64,000 nucleotides of DNA from Polynucleobacter sp. KF022 (GCF_027924105.1 NZ_AP026972.1:682001-746000), one strand, 5' to 3'. Counted from the stretch's first letter, positions 40,923 through 51,000 are shown. The notes: generated by a model from the letters alone, not told the origin. Numbers and translations: made by a program.

Positions 40923-43304
40923 ATGCGTAAAGCAAAAGACTTGGTGCCACGCGAGGCTGATCGTTTAGGAACAGTTCAAGGGCATCGAGATGGATTTGGA
41001 TTTGTTATTCCCGATGATGGTGGCGAAGACATCTTTCTTTCAGAAAGAGAAATGTCACGCGTCATGCACGGGGATAGAGTGAATGTCAGAGTTTTAGGTA
41101 CAGACCGCCGCGGTCGTCCAGAAGGTCAAATTGTAGAAGTTGTTCTGCATGCCAATAAAGTAGTTATCGGTAGACTTTTAAATGAGAACGGGGTTTTGAT
41201 TGTTGCGCCGGAAGATAAGCGTATTGGTCATGACATATTGATTCCACCCAAAGGTCAGGGCAATGCCAAATTAGGCCAAGTGGTTAGTGTCGAGATTATT
41301 GATTACCCAGATAGCTATCGCCAAGCAGTTGGGCGCGTAGTAGAGGTTTTGGGTGAGATTGATGATCCGGGTATGGAAATCGAAATCGCTGTGCGTAAGT
41401 ATGGTGTTCCCCATGAGTTTTCTGCCGCCGCCATGAAAGAGGCTGCTGCATTGCCGGATACGGTGCAGCAATCTGATCTGGAAGGTCGCGTTGATCTGCG
41501 TGATGTGCCATTAGTCACCATTGATGGGGCTGACGCACGAGATTTTGATGATGCGGTTTACTGTGAGCCGGTCATGTATGGCCAGACTAAGGCCTGGCGT
41601 TTGATTGTGGCGATTGCTGACGTATCTCATTACGTTAAGCCAGGTCAGCCATTGGATGATGAGGGTTTGCTGCGCGCTACCTCGGTTTACTTCCCAAGAC
41701 GCGTTATTCCGATGCTGCCAGAAAAGATCTCAAATGGACTGTGCTCTCTTAATCCGGGCGTAGATCGTTTGTGTATGGTTTGCGATTCGGTTGTGGATAA
41801 CAATGGCATTGTTTTGGCATATCAGTTCTACCCAGCGGTCATGCACTCAGCTCAGCGCTTTACATATGACACTGTTTGGGAGATCCTCTCTAATAGTAAA
41901 GGGCCTGAAGCAACACGTTTTGCTCAATTTCGCCCATTACTAACGAATCTCTATTCACTGTATAAGATCTTATTGTCTGCCCGCGAGAAGCGGGGCGCTA
42001 TTGAGTTCGAAACGACTGAGACTCAAATCATTAGCAATGAGCTAGGCAAGATTCTGCGCATTGAGCCACGCATTCGTAATGATGCGCACCGCTTAATTGA
42101 AGAATGTATGTTGACTGCCAACGTTTGTGCTGCAGATTTCATTGATAAAAATAAGCACCTCAGCTTATATCGTGTTCACGGTGAGCCATCGGAAGAGAAG
42201 TTGGTTACTTTGCGCCAAGTTCTCAGAACCTCCGGGCTCTCATTGGGCGGCGGCGAGAAACCTAAGCCACGCGATTACGCTAAATTGATGCGTGAGATTA
42301 AAGAGCGGCCCGATGCCAATATGCTGCAGTCGGTTGTATTGCGTTCTATGCAGCAGGCGATGTACCAGCCAGATAACGAGGGCCATTTTGGCTTAGCTTA
42401 TCCGGCATATTCTCACTTCACCAGCCCAATTCGTCGCTACCCTGATTTGCTAACGCATCGGGTAATTAAATCGATTCTTCAGAAAAAGCCTTATGTTCCA
42501 GTCTTGCCGCCGAAGGTACCTCTCAACCTCACTCTGCCACGCAAAGGTAAGGGTCGTGAGAATGCAGTCAATGCCAAGAAATCCCAAAGTGATGCAAAAG
42601 CAGGGGTCAAGGGCGCTAAAACACCAAAAGGTGCAAATGCAGCCCTACCAATTTGGGGGCAGCTAGGTGTTCACTGTTCATCAAATGAGCGCCGTGCGGA
42701 TGAAGCTTCTCGTGATGTTGAAGCATGGCTTAAGTGTTATTACATGCGCGACCATTTGGGTCAAGAGTACGCAGGTACGGTAACTGGCGTAGCCAACTTT
42801 GGTTTATTCATTCAGTTAGAGAATTTATTTGTTGAAGGTATGGTGCACGTCACTGAGCTTGGTGGCGATTACTTTCAGTATGACGAAGCACGGCAAGAAT
42901 TGCGTGGAGAGCGTACCGGTATTCGTTATCGCTTAGGTGATCGCATGCATGTATTGGTAAGTCGTGTTGATTTAGATGCTCGCAAGATTGAATTTAGCTT
43001 GGTTAAATCGGTCGGGGCAGAGCCTGGCGGATCATCTAACCGCCGTCAGCTCTTGTTAGCAACTGATACCGGAAGACCAAACAAAAAAGCGGCTTCGAAA
43101 AGAAGCCGGCCTGACAACAAAGTTCCGCAAAAACCCAGTGGCATCAATGTGAATGCCGCTAAATCTGCGGGTACATTAGGCGCTAACCAGTCTAAGAGCA
43201 AAGCAGCGCGTAAGAGCGGCAAGACCAGCAAGCCTGGAAGAACTATTGGCAAGCCTGCTGGTAGTAAACCTCCAGTTCGTAGCACCAAAGCACGCCGTAA
43301 ATAA
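40923..43304 (+). CDS. rnr: Ribonuclease R
   Basis: Processive 3'-5' exoribonuclease that degrades structured RNA. The order is two cold-shock domains, the RNB catalytic domain with TIDGADARDFDDAVYCE (metal-binding Asp residues), SHFTSPIRRYPDLLTHR, then the S1 domain (YAGTVTGVANFGLFIQLENL) and a Lys/Ala-rich basic tail. Between the RRYPDLLTHRVIKSILQ segment and HCSSNERRADEASRDVE there is a ~55-residue basic insert (about residues 522-580), rich in Lys, Gly and Asn. Such an insert lies within the RNB domain and is longer than in E. coli. rlmB follows. Confidence 0.96.
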   Translation: MRKAKDLVPREADRLGTVQGHRDGFGFVIPDDGGEDIFLSEREMSRVMHGDRVNVRVLGTDRRGRPEGQIVEVVLHANKVVIGRLLNENGVLIVAPEDKRIGHDILIPPKGQGNAKLGQVVSVEIIDYPDSYRQAVGRVVEVLGEIDDPGMEIEIAVRKYGVPHEFSAAAMKEAAALPDTVQQSDLEGRVDLRDVPLVTIDGADARDFDDAVYCEPVMYGQTKAWRLIVAIADVSHYVKPGQPLDDEGLLRATSVYFPRRVIPMLPEKISNGLCSLNPGVDRLCMVCDSVVDNNGIVLAYQFYPAVMHSAQRFTYDTVWEILSNSKGPEATRFAQFRPLLTNLYSLYKILLSAREKRGAIEFETTETQIISNELGKILRIEPRIRNDAHRLIEECMLTANVCAADFIDKNKHLSLYRVHGEPSEEKLVTLRQVLRTSGLSLGGGEKPKPRDYAKLMREIKERPDANMLQSVVLRSMQQAMYQPDNEGHFGLAYPAYSHFTSPIRRYPDLLTHRVIKSILQKKPYVPVLPPKVPLNLTLPRKGKGRENAVNAKKSQSDAKAGVKGAKTPKGANAALPIWGQLGVHCSSNERRADEASRDVEAWLKCYYMRDHLGQEYAGTVTGVANFGLFIQLENLFVEGMVHVTELGGDYFQYDEARQELRGERTGIRYRLGDRMHVLVSRVDLDARKIEFSLVKSVGAEPGGSSNRRQLLLATDTGRPNKKAASKRSRPDNKVPQKPSGINVNAAKSAGTLGANQSKSKAARKSGKTSKPGRTIGKPAGSKPPVRSTKARRK

Positions 43305-43339
43305 AGACGCCCTGTATAGAAATTAAGTTAGAAAAGAAA

Positions 43340-44107
43340 ATGAAACAAATATTAGTTGGATTTCATGCAGTGCAAGCGCGATTACGAGTAGACCCAGGCA
43401 GCTTAAAGTCGGTGTACTTTGATTCTGGTCGTCGCGATAGACGCATGGGTGATTTCCTAAAACAAGCTGAAGAGATTTTAGGCGAACGTTTGCATGCAGC
43501 TGATGCTGAACGTCTTCATAAGTTAACGGGTCATGACCGTCACCAAGGCGTGGTTGCTTTGGCTGAAAAAATGACTGTTGCAAGAACCATTACTGAAGTA
43601 GTTGAAGATGCGGAGAGTGCGCAGAAGAAACCTTTATTTTTGGTGTTGGATGGTGTGACCGATCCTCATAACTTTGGAGCCTGTCTGCGCGTAGCGGATG
43701 GTGCTGGCGTAGATGCTGTTGTGATCCCTAAAGATCGTTCAGCATCCATTAATGCCACTGTAAGTAAGGTATCCAGCGGTGCGTCAGAAGTCATGCCGGT
43801 GATCACAGTTACCAACCTCGTACGCAGCATGAAAGAAATGCAAGAAGCTGGGGTTTGGCTCATTGGCACGGATGATGAAGCAACTAAGTCAATCTATGAC
43901 ATCGACCTTACCGGACCTATTGCAATAGTGATGGGTGCGGAAGGTGAGGGCATGCGTCGCCTCACAAAAGAAACCTGTGATGAGCTTGTACGCATCCCTA
44001 TGCAAGGCGTGGTCTCGAGTTTGAATGTATCGGTTGCAAGTGGCGTATGCTTGTATGAGGCATTAAGACAGCGCCTAGCCAAAGTATCTGACAAGGCTGC
44101 CAAGTAA
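43340..44107 (+). CDS. rlmB: 23S rRNA (guanosine-2251-2'-O)-methyltransferase RlmB
   Basis: SPOUT-class methyltransferase acting on G2251 of 23S rRNA. An N-terminal substrate-binding domain (LVGFHAVQARLRVDPGSLK) precedes the SPOUT domain. The knot motifs are LVLDGVTDPHNFGACLRVAD, IVMGAEGEGMRRLTKE and IPMQGVVSSLNVSVASGV. The 255-residue length is typical. The rnr-rlmB pair is conserved across proteobacteria. Confidence 0.96.
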   Translation: MKQILVGFHAVQARLRVDPGSLKSVYFDSGRRDRRMGDFLKQAEEILGERLHAADAERLHKLTGHDRHQGVVALAEKMTVARTITEVVEDAESAQKKPLFLVLDGVTDPHNFGACLRVADGAGVDAVVIPKDRSASINATVSKVSSGASEVMPVITVTNLVRSMKEMQEAGVWLIGTDDEATKSIYDIDLTGPIAIVMGAEGEGMRRLTKETCDELVRIPMQGVVSSLNVSVASGVCLYEALRQRLAKVSDKAAK

Positions 44108-44122
44108 AACAAGGAGCTTCAT

Positions 44123-44308
44123 ATGAAATGCAATATGGGACACACAGATCGCGTTCTGCGAATGACTGTTGGCGTTACGCTAATGGGTTTGGCTGGATTT
44201 GGTATTACTGGCCCTTGGGCCTGGATAGGTGTCATCCCGCTATTAACGGGAATGATAGGTAATTGCCCAGCTTACTCAATACTTGGTATTAATACTGGCA
44301 AGAAGTAA
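44123..44308 (+). CDS. DUF2892 (YgaP transmembrane-like) small membrane protein
   Basis: A 61-residue protein with a short start MKCNMGHTDRVLRMTVG, two hydrophobic helices (about 17-28 and 33-45) and the signature GNCPAYSILGINTGKK. This is the DUF2892 domain, which also forms the membrane part of the rhodanese YgaP. Two cysteines (C3 and C49) are in the conserved positions. AAGGAG precedes the ATG. The function of stand-alone members is unknown. Confidence 0.88.
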   Translation: MKCNMGHTDRVLRMTVGVTLMGLAGFGITGPWAWIGVIPLLTGMIGNCPAYSILGINTGKK

Positions 44309-44336
44309 ATGGTATTAATGAATTACTCCTGGTCAA

Positions 44337-45326
44337 TCATTTGGCCAGTAGTACCTCTAACTTCTCTGTATCCACGCAGAAGTTTCGAATACCTTCGGCT
44401 AGCTTCTCAGTTGCCATAGCGTCATTATTGAGCTGTAGGCGGAAACTGGATTCATCGAGCTTAAGGGGTGTAATACTCTCTGCCTGCAATGCGGCTTGTG
44501 CATTGGCGGGATTAAGTTTTTTCTCAACAGGCGCATTACTACCCTGAAGTTCGGCTAATAGTTCGGGGCTAATGGTTAGTAAATCCACGCCTGCCAACTC
44601 CAATATTTGGCTAGTGTTTCTGAAGCTTGCACCCATGATTTCGGTTGGGATGCCAAAGTGCTTGTAGTAATGAAAAATTCTCTTCACTGAAATCACGCCA
44701 GGATCATTTGCTCCGCCATTGGCGGTATCACTCCAGTTGGCACCAAGCTTAGCTTTATTCCAATCAGTAATGCGACCTACGAATGGAGAAATCAATTTGG
44801 CATTAGCTGCGCCACAGGCTGCTGCCTGAACTAAAGAGAAGAGCAGGGTCATATTGCAATGAATGCCTTGGGCTTCTAATTCTTTTGCGGCAGCGATGCC
44901 TTCCCATGTGCCAGCTAGCTTAATCAAAATACGCTTGCGATCAATCCCGTGAGATTCATATAGGGCAATTAAATGCTTTGCTTTTGCTACGGTACCTTTG
45001 GTATCAAATGACAGCCTAGCGTCCACTTCGGTAGATACGCGTCCTGGAACAATCTTCAAAATCTCCAGACCAAAGGCCACCAGGATGTAATCCACAAGGT
45101 CGGTCGGACTCATGCCTGGATGAGCCGCTTTTACAGCCCGCACTAAATCCTGATAATTGCTTTGCTGGGCAGCTTTCAGAATCAGCGAGGGGTTGGTAGT
45201 CGCATCCTGAGGTTGGAAGGCCTGCATGCGCTCAAAATCGCCTGTATCGGCTACAACCGTAGTCAGTTTCTTTAGCTGGTCTAACTGGCTTAATGCTGAG
45301 GCGGTGCTATTCATGGGCTTACTCAA
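44337..45326 (-). CDS. tal: Transaldolase
   Basis: Pentose phosphate pathway enzyme moving a dihydroxyacetone unit from sedoheptulose 7-phosphate to glyceraldehyde 3-phosphate. The active-site Lys is in RILIKLAGTWEGIAAAKELE, with DATTNPSLILKAAQ at the N-terminus and CNMTLLFSLVQAAACG following. The start given is a TTG at 45326; an ATG at 45314 (MNSTASALSQL) is an alternative. It is divergent from rpiA, another enzyme of the same pathway, across an 81-bp region. Confidence 0.96.
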   Translation of the reverse strand: MSKPMNSTASALSQLDQLKKLTTVVADTGDFERMQAFQPQDATTNPSLILKAAQQSNYQDLVRAVKAAHPGMSPTDLVDYILVAFGLEILKIVPGRVSTEVDARLSFDTKGTVAKAKHLIALYESHGIDRKRILIKLAGTWEGIAAAKELEAQGIHCNMTLLFSLVQAAACGAANAKLISPFVGRITDWNKAKLGANWSDTANGGANDPGVISVKRIFHYYKHFGIPTEIMGASFRNTSQILELAGVDLLTISPELLAELQGSNAPVEKKLNPANAQAALQAESITPLKLDESSFRLQLNNDAMATEKLAEGIRNFCVDTEKLEVLLAK

Positions 45327-45407
45327 TGCTCTAAAGTGGTTATCTTGTGAATATCATATGATAGATGGATTAATTACTCAGTTCCAGTAAAGGCGTTTGA
45401 TAGCTAT

Positions 45408-46118
45408 ATGAATCAAGATCAACTAAAGCAAATGGTAGGCGAGGCAGCTAGAGACGAAGTCCTCAGGTTGCCAGCCGGACAAGTTTTGGGTGTGGGCACT
45501 GGTTCCACTGCCAATTGTTTTATTGATGCGCTGGCTCCGCATAAGGATCATTTTGCTGGCACGGTATCTAGCTCTAACGCAACAACTGATCGCTTGTTAA
45601 AGCATGGCTTTAAGGTTCTTAATCCAAATGACGTACAAAGTCTTCCTGCTTACGTAGATGGCGCAGATGAAATTGATCCAGCTGGTCACATGATTAAAGG
45701 TGGTGGCGGAGCGCTCACGAGAGAAAAAATCATTGCCTCTATGGCAAAGCAATTCATTTGTATTTGCGATTCATCAAAGCAAGTACCAGTGCTAGGCAAC
45801 TTTGCACTACCAGTAGAAATCATTCCTCTTGCTCAAGGTGTCGTTAGTCGTGAGCTAGAAAAGCTTGGCGGCAAGGTGACCCTGCGCTTAGCAAAAAATA
45901 CTCGTGCCGATCTTAATCAAACACCAAGTGAGCCTTTTGTAACCGATAACGGTGGCTGGATCTTGGATGTTGCAGGTTTGAAGATCGCCGACCCAATTCA
46001 ACTGGAAGCGCAAATCAACCAAATTGCCGGAGTAATCACCGTAGGCTTATTTGCCAAGGAAAAAGCCAATATTTTGTTGGTGAGTAACGCTGCTGGGGTA
46101 GAGCGTCTCGCTCTGTAA
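45408..46118 (+). CDS. rpiA: Ribose-5-phosphate isomerase A
   Basis: Interconverts ribose 5-phosphate and ribulose 5-phosphate. Typical motifs are LGVGTGSTANCFIDALAP (phosphate binding), YVDGADEIDPAGHMIKGGGGALTREKI (catalytic Asp/Glu/Lys) and NGGWILDVAGLKIADP. Length 236 is normal. A shared terminator follows, against which a minus-strand small RNA ends. Confidence 0.97.
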   Translation: MNQDQLKQMVGEAARDEVLRLPAGQVLGVGTGSTANCFIDALAPHKDHFAGTVSSSNATTDRLLKHGFKVLNPNDVQSLPAYVDGADEIDPAGHMIKGGGGALTREKIIASMAKQFICICDSSKQVPVLGNFALPVEIIPLAQGVVSRELEKLGGKVTLRLAKNTRADLNQTPSEPFVTDNGGWILDVAGLKIADPIQLEAQINQIAGVITVGLFAKEKANILLVSNAAGVERLAL

Positions 46119-46120
46119 GA

Positions 46121-46282
46121 AATAAAAAACCCGACGGGGTATCCCCATCGGGTTGTTTTGCCATGGTTTGCATGGCGCAGGCACTCGGAAGGTATTTAGT
46201 TCCTTAGCCTATAAGCACATAGATGTACTTATTAAGATTGGCTTTCGCCAATGTAGCGGGGCACTATAACTGCCTCACCACG
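46121..46282 (-). ncRNA. Unidentified structured small RNA (~160 nt)
   Basis: On the minus strand this stretch has its own promoter (46315-46288), a closing helix and a strong terminator. CGTGGTGAGGCA (46282-46271) pairs with TGCCTGCGCCATG (46183-46171) over 12 bp with one bulged G. Inside are ATTGGC-GAAA-GCCAAT (46252-46237, GNRA loop) and ATAAGTACA-TCTA-TGTGCTTAT (46232-46211). The wobble pairs in the closing helix and last hairpin are G-U only on the minus strand; on the plus strand they would be C-A mismatches. The predicted transcription start coincides with the start of the closing helix. It has no ORF of note. It does not look like the rod-shaped 6S RNA and I cannot name it. Confidence 0.72.
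46128..46154. terminator. Bidirectional terminator between rpiA and a minus-strand sRNA
   Basis: AACCCGA-C-GGGG (46128-46139) pairs with CCCC-A-TCGGGTT (46143-46154) around a TAT loop, with one mismatch. On the minus strand it runs into TTTTTTATT, a strong tract; on the plus strand the tail is GTTTTG, weaker. It can end rpiA and the minus-strand RNA. Confidence 0.88.
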
Positions 46283-46287
46283 ACTTC

Positions 46288-46315
46288 ATCCTACGCTTAT
46301 CTTTGGCGGTGTCAA
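46288..46315 (-). promoter_or_regulatory. Promoter of the unidentified small RNA
   Basis: On the minus strand a perfect -35 TTGACA (46315-46310) and a -10 TAGGAT (46293-46288) are separated by 16 bp. The expected start, 6-7 bp further, falls on the first bases of the RNA closing helix at about 46282. Confidence 0.68.
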
Positions 46316-46341
46316 CACCCCAAATCAAGATTGAGGAATAT

Positions 46342-46617
46342 TTATTCTGCTGGCGGCGGTACGTAACCTTGCGCTGTATCTGCACCACCTTCAAAAAAGT
46401 ACTTTTCTACCTGTTTTAAGAGGTATTGGCGTGCACGCGGATCTGCCATATTGAGGCGGTTTTCATTAATCAACATGGTTTGCTGCTTTAACCAAGCGGC
46501 CCAAGCTTCTTTAGAAACTTGATTCCAAATCTTTTTACCCAGCTCTCCAGGAAGCGGGGCGAAATCCATGCCTTCAGCTTCTTTATTGAGTTTGATACAT
46601 TGAACCATACGTGCCAT
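46342..46617 (-). CDS. YggX-family Fe(II) trafficking / oxidative damage protection protein
   Basis: A 91-residue protein matching the YggX family, which limits oxidative damage to Fe-S clusters. The N-terminus MARMVQCIKLNKEAEGMDFA carries the conserved Cys7. PGELGKKIWNQVSKEAWAAW and INENRLNMADPRARQYL complete the family pattern. It follows argA on the minus strand after 30 bp and is likely co-transcribed. Confidence 0.95.
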   Translation of the reverse strand: MARMVQCIKLNKEAEGMDFAPLPGELGKKIWNQVSKEAWAAWLKQQTMLINENRLNMADPRARQYLLKQVEKYFFEGGADTAQGYVPPPAE

Positions 46618-46647
46618 CTGTAATGCCTTTCTAGTATTTCTTATGTC

Positions 46648-48012
46648 TTATAGATCTTTGGTTAAAACCATGGACTTGCGGTCCCAGTTATAAATTTGTT
46701 TTCTTTCTTCTGGCAAGTCATCGACCGATGCCCGCTTGAAGCCACGCTTTAAGAACCAATGCTCAGTTCTTGTTGTGAGAACAAATAATTTTTTAATGCC
46801 TTCTTGCTTAGCACGCATCTCAACACGCTTTAGCAGGCGCTCACCGTCACCTGATCCCTGAACATCAGGATCAACAGCGAGACAGGCCAGTTCGCCAACG
46901 CCATTTGGGAAAGGGAAGAGTGCTGCACAACCAAAGAGTACGCGGTCATGTTCAATGACGGAGAAGCGCTGAATATCGCGCTCAATGACATCTTGGCCAC
47001 GAGCAGCCAGAATACCTTCTTCTTCTAAGGGCATAGTCAATTGCAGGATGCCGCCAACGTCATCTTGATTGGCTTCGCGTAAGTTCTCAATATCAGACGA
47101 TGCCAACATCATGCCAATACCATCATGGGTAAAGAGTTCTTCCAGTAGGGCGCCATCTTGATTGCAAGGCAGGAAATGAACGCGGCTAACACCAGCACGA
47201 ATTGCTCTACCAGCAGTATTCAATAGGCCCTTCATACCAAGATCAATATCTTTATTCTGGGAGATATATTCTTGTAGCTGCGGCATTGAGAGTTCGGTAA
47301 TGAAATCACCCTCAGCATCTTTTAAGCCAGCATACGGACTTAAGAAGATGAGTTTGTCTGCTTTGAGTGCAGCAGCAGTCGATGCAGCAACATCTTCATA
47401 CGCCAAGTTAAATGCTTGACCGGTTGGCGAAAAACCTAAAGGTGAAAGCAAAACAATTTTGTTGCTATCCAGAGATTGTCTAATTGAACCAGAGTCCACT
47501 TTGCGAACTAGTCCTGTATGAATGTAGTCAGTACCCTCGACAACACCTACTGGCATTGCAGTGATGAAGTTGCCAGAGATCACTGAAATGCGTGAGCCGG
47601 CCATTGGAGTATTTGGTAAACCACGACTAAAGGCTGCTTCGATATCCAAGCGTAATTCACCGGCAGCTTCTTTGACGCACTCTAGCGCGGCAGCATCGGT
47701 AATCCGGTAGCTATGCATGGCACTCTTGCCGAACTTGCTCTTGATCTTACGGAGCATGAGCTGCTCTTCAATTTGTGGACGAATGCCATGAACCAACACA
47801 ATGCGCATACCCATGGCATGCAACATGGCGATATCTTCAATCAGGTTCTCAAGACCGATTTCTTGTACGAGTTCACCTGCAAAAGCAATAACAAAGGTCT
47901 TTTCGCGGAAGCTATGAATATAGGGCGCAACATCACGCAGCCACCCTACAAAAGGGAAGTTGGAGGTCGTTTCTTCGGCCAATGAGGCCTGGTTTGGTGC
48001 ATTTGTCGGCAT
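46648..48012 (-). CDS. argA: Amino-acid N-acetyltransferase (N-acetylglutamate synthase)
   Basis: First step of arginine synthesis, acetylating glutamate. It has an N-terminal amino acid kinase-like domain (FVIAFAGELVQEIGLENLIED, then MRIVLVHGIRPQIEEQL) that usually binds arginine for feedback control. A C-terminal GNAT domain follows with acetyl-CoA motif LAVDPDVQGSGDGERLLKRV. Length 454 is normal. Its start codon lies 17 bp from the divergent hrpA start, so the promoters of one or both must overlap the other gene or leader. Confidence 0.95.
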   Translation of the reverse strand: MPTNAPNQASLAEETTSNFPFVGWLRDVAPYIHSFREKTFVIAFAGELVQEIGLENLIEDIAMLHAMGMRIVLVHGIRPQIEEQLMLRKIKSKFGKSAMHSYRITDAAALECVKEAAGELRLDIEAAFSRGLPNTPMAGSRISVISGNFITAMPVGVVEGTDYIHTGLVRKVDSGSIRQSLDSNKIVLLSPLGFSPTGQAFNLAYEDVAASTAAALKADKLIFLSPYAGLKDAEGDFITELSMPQLQEYISQNKDIDLGMKGLLNTAGRAIRAGVSRVHFLPCNQDGALLEELFTHDGIGMMLASSDIENLREANQDDVGGILQLTMPLEEEGILAARGQDVIERDIQRFSVIEHDRVLFGCAALFPFPNGVGELACLAVDPDVQGSGDGERLLKRVEMRAKQEGIKKLFVLTTRTEHWFLKRGFKRASVDDLPEERKQIYNWDRKSMVLTKDL

Positions 48013-48029
48013 AGTGAGAAAATTATAGG

Positions 48030-51000
48030 GTGCAAGAGCCTATAAACCAACAAAAACCCAAAGCAATCCCAAAGCCTGTGCCTGCTTCCAACACCTTGCG
48101 GAAGCTAGATATTCGCTTTCCGGAGGAATTGCCGGTCTCCGGTCAGCGTCAACTAATCAAGGACGCCCTGCAGACCCACCAGGTCGTGATTGTCTGCGGT
48201 GAGACGGGCTCAGGTAAGACTACACAGTTACCGAAGATCTGCCTGGACCTAGGTCGGGGCACGATTAATGGCGGCAAGCTCATTGGCCACACTCAACCCC
48301 GCAGGATTGCAGCTACCGCCACAGCCAAGCGTATTGCTCAGGAGTTAGGCTCACCCATTGGCCAAGATGTCGGCTACCAAGTACGCTTTGCCGATAAGAC
48401 CAGCAATACAGCCTCTATCAAACTGATGACAGATGGCATCTTGCTAGCCGAGACTCAGCGTGACCCACAGCTACGCGCTTACGACACGCTCATCATCGAT
48501 GAGGCGCATGAGCGCAGTCTCAATATTGATTTCTTATTGGGATATTTGCGCCAACTGCTTCCTAAACGCCCAGATCTTAAGCTCATCATCACTTCAGCAA
48601 CCATTGATGCACAACGATTTGCAGAACACTTTGCAATCAATGGCCAAGTAGCGCCAGTGATTGAGGTGAGTGGTCGACTGTTTCCGGTAGAGCAGCGCTA
48701 TGCGCCACTAGAGCCAGATGCAAAGCCTGATGGCAAGAAAGAATCAAAGACTGCCAAAGAAATTCCGGATGCCGTTACCGAAGAGATTGCAAGTTTGTGG
48801 CGTGAAGGCGCCGCTGGCGCTGGGGACGTATTGGTATTTTTGCCGGGCGAGCGGGAGATCCGTGATTGCGCTGAAGCTTTGCGTAAAGATCATGTCCTGC
48901 AGCAGCGCTTTCATCCAGAAATTCTGAGTTTATTTGCACGTCAGTCCGTTGCCGAACAAGAAAGAGTGTTTAGTGCGGGTAATGGGCGTCGCATCATTCT
49001 AACTACCAACGTTGCGGAGACTTCATTAACCGTTCCCAATATTCGTTATGTGATTGATAGCGGCCTAGCGAGAGTAAAGCGCTACTCCTATCGCAACAAG
49101 GTTGAGCAGCTCCAAATAGAGCCGATCTCTCAAGCAGCTGCCAATCAAAGGGCGGGGCGTTGCGGTCGTGTATCAGATGGCATCTGCGTACGTTTATATA
49201 GCGAGCAGGATTATCAAGGCCGCTCTAAATTTACTGACCCAGAAATATTGCGAAGTTCATTAGCGGCAGTGTTGTTGCGGATGAGCTCCTTACGCTTGCC
49301 CAAGATTCAGCACTTTCCATTTATCGATAAGCCACTAGGCAGGGCTATTGCAGATGGCGTTCAGCTCTTGGATGAATTAGGTGCAATAGAGTTCGATGAA
49401 TCCGAGACGGCTGATATTAAGGATGCAGGCAAAGATATCAACAACAGCTTCAAGCTTACTGCCATTGGCAAGCAATTAGCAGACTTGCCATTGGATCCCC
49501 GTATTGGACGAATGTTATTGGCTGCTAAAGAGCAGAATGCTTTAAAAGAAGTGACCATTATTGCTTCGGCATTAGCTACACAAGACCCGCGTGATCGACC
49601 CATGGACCAGGCTGCGGCTGCGGATCAAGCGCACTTGCAGTTTGCCGATGAGCGCTCTGAGTTTTTGAGTTTCGTAAAACTCTGGAATTGGTATCAAGAT
49701 GCTTTGCAACATAAGCACAGCAATCGTCAGCTAGAGAATCTCTGTAAAAGTAAATTTCTGTCACCACGTCGCTTGCGTGAATGGCGCGATGTCCATGGTC
49801 AACTCCATACGATGCTGGGCGAGAAGGGTTGGAAAGAAAATGGCTTGGCTGCAACTTATGAACAAGTTCACCTATCTTTGTTGACTGGCTTACTGGGATA
49901 TATAGCCAAAAAAGAAGAGGATGAAAAATCCCAGGATCGCAATAGCAAGACCGGTGGTTACGTTGGTGCTCGCGGTATTCGTCCATTCATCTGGCCCGGG
50001 TCTACGATTGGCAAAAAAGCCGGTGCCTGGATTCTGGCTGGTGAACTGCAGGAAACCAATCGCATGTATGCCAGAACCATTGCAAAGATCGAGCCGCAAT
50101 GGGTGGAACGTGTAGCCGCCCATCGACTCATTAAATCCTTGAGCGATCCCTTTTGGGATAACCGTCAGGGAGAGGTTATGGCATTTGAGCGAGGTACTTT
50201 ATATGGCTTGCCGATTTACCATGGCCGTCGTGTTCGCTATGAACCTCATAACCCTAATGAAGCTCGAGAGCTATTTATCCGCCAGGCTTTGGTCCAAGAA
50301 GAAATGTTTGGACGCATGGATACGCCAGCGTTGCAACGCGAGACTGAAACTGATGCCAAGAAAAAATATCCAAATTTGTTTGGATTCTTTTGGCATAACC
50401 GTCGTCTCATTAAAGAGATTGAAGCCTTAGAGCATCGCTCACGTCGACCAGATGTTTTGGTGGATGATGAGTTGCTATTTGCTTTCTATGAGTCCCGAAT
50501 TCCAAAAGGAGTATGCAGTCGAGAAAGCCTTAAAGCGTGGTTAGTTAAAAAAAGCGGAGAAGATAAAAGTCAAGGAAGTGAGTTGGATACTCAGCTTCGC
50601 CTAGAAAAAGCTGACTTGATGCGCCATGAGGCGGCAGGCATTACTGTGGATCGCTATCCTAAGACGATGCTGGTGGGCGGGGCACAGCTCAGCCTGACTT
50701 ATCACTTTGAACCTGGAAGCCCTAAAGATGGTGTGACCCTTGTGGTTCCGTTGACGCAGTTAAACCAAGTAGATGGGCGTCGTTGCGAGTGGCTTGTGCC
50801 AGGCATGTGTGAGGAGAAGGTGCTTCTCCTGCTCAAATCTTTACCTCAGAAGCTTCGCCGTCATTGTGTGCCGCTACCTGACTATGCTAAATCTTTTTTA
50901 GAGCGCAAATTAGAAGAGAAGCAATTTGGTGTTGGTGATTTCTTGGATAGTCTGATTAGTGATATTCGCAAGGAGCGTGGCCTCGAGATTAAAAGGACTG

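Noticed and set aside
46160..46282. 6S RNA (ssrS) call for the RNA beside rpiA
   Set aside because: The fold has several inner hairpins instead of a long rod with one central bubble, and I do not see 6S sequence signatures; left as unidentified.
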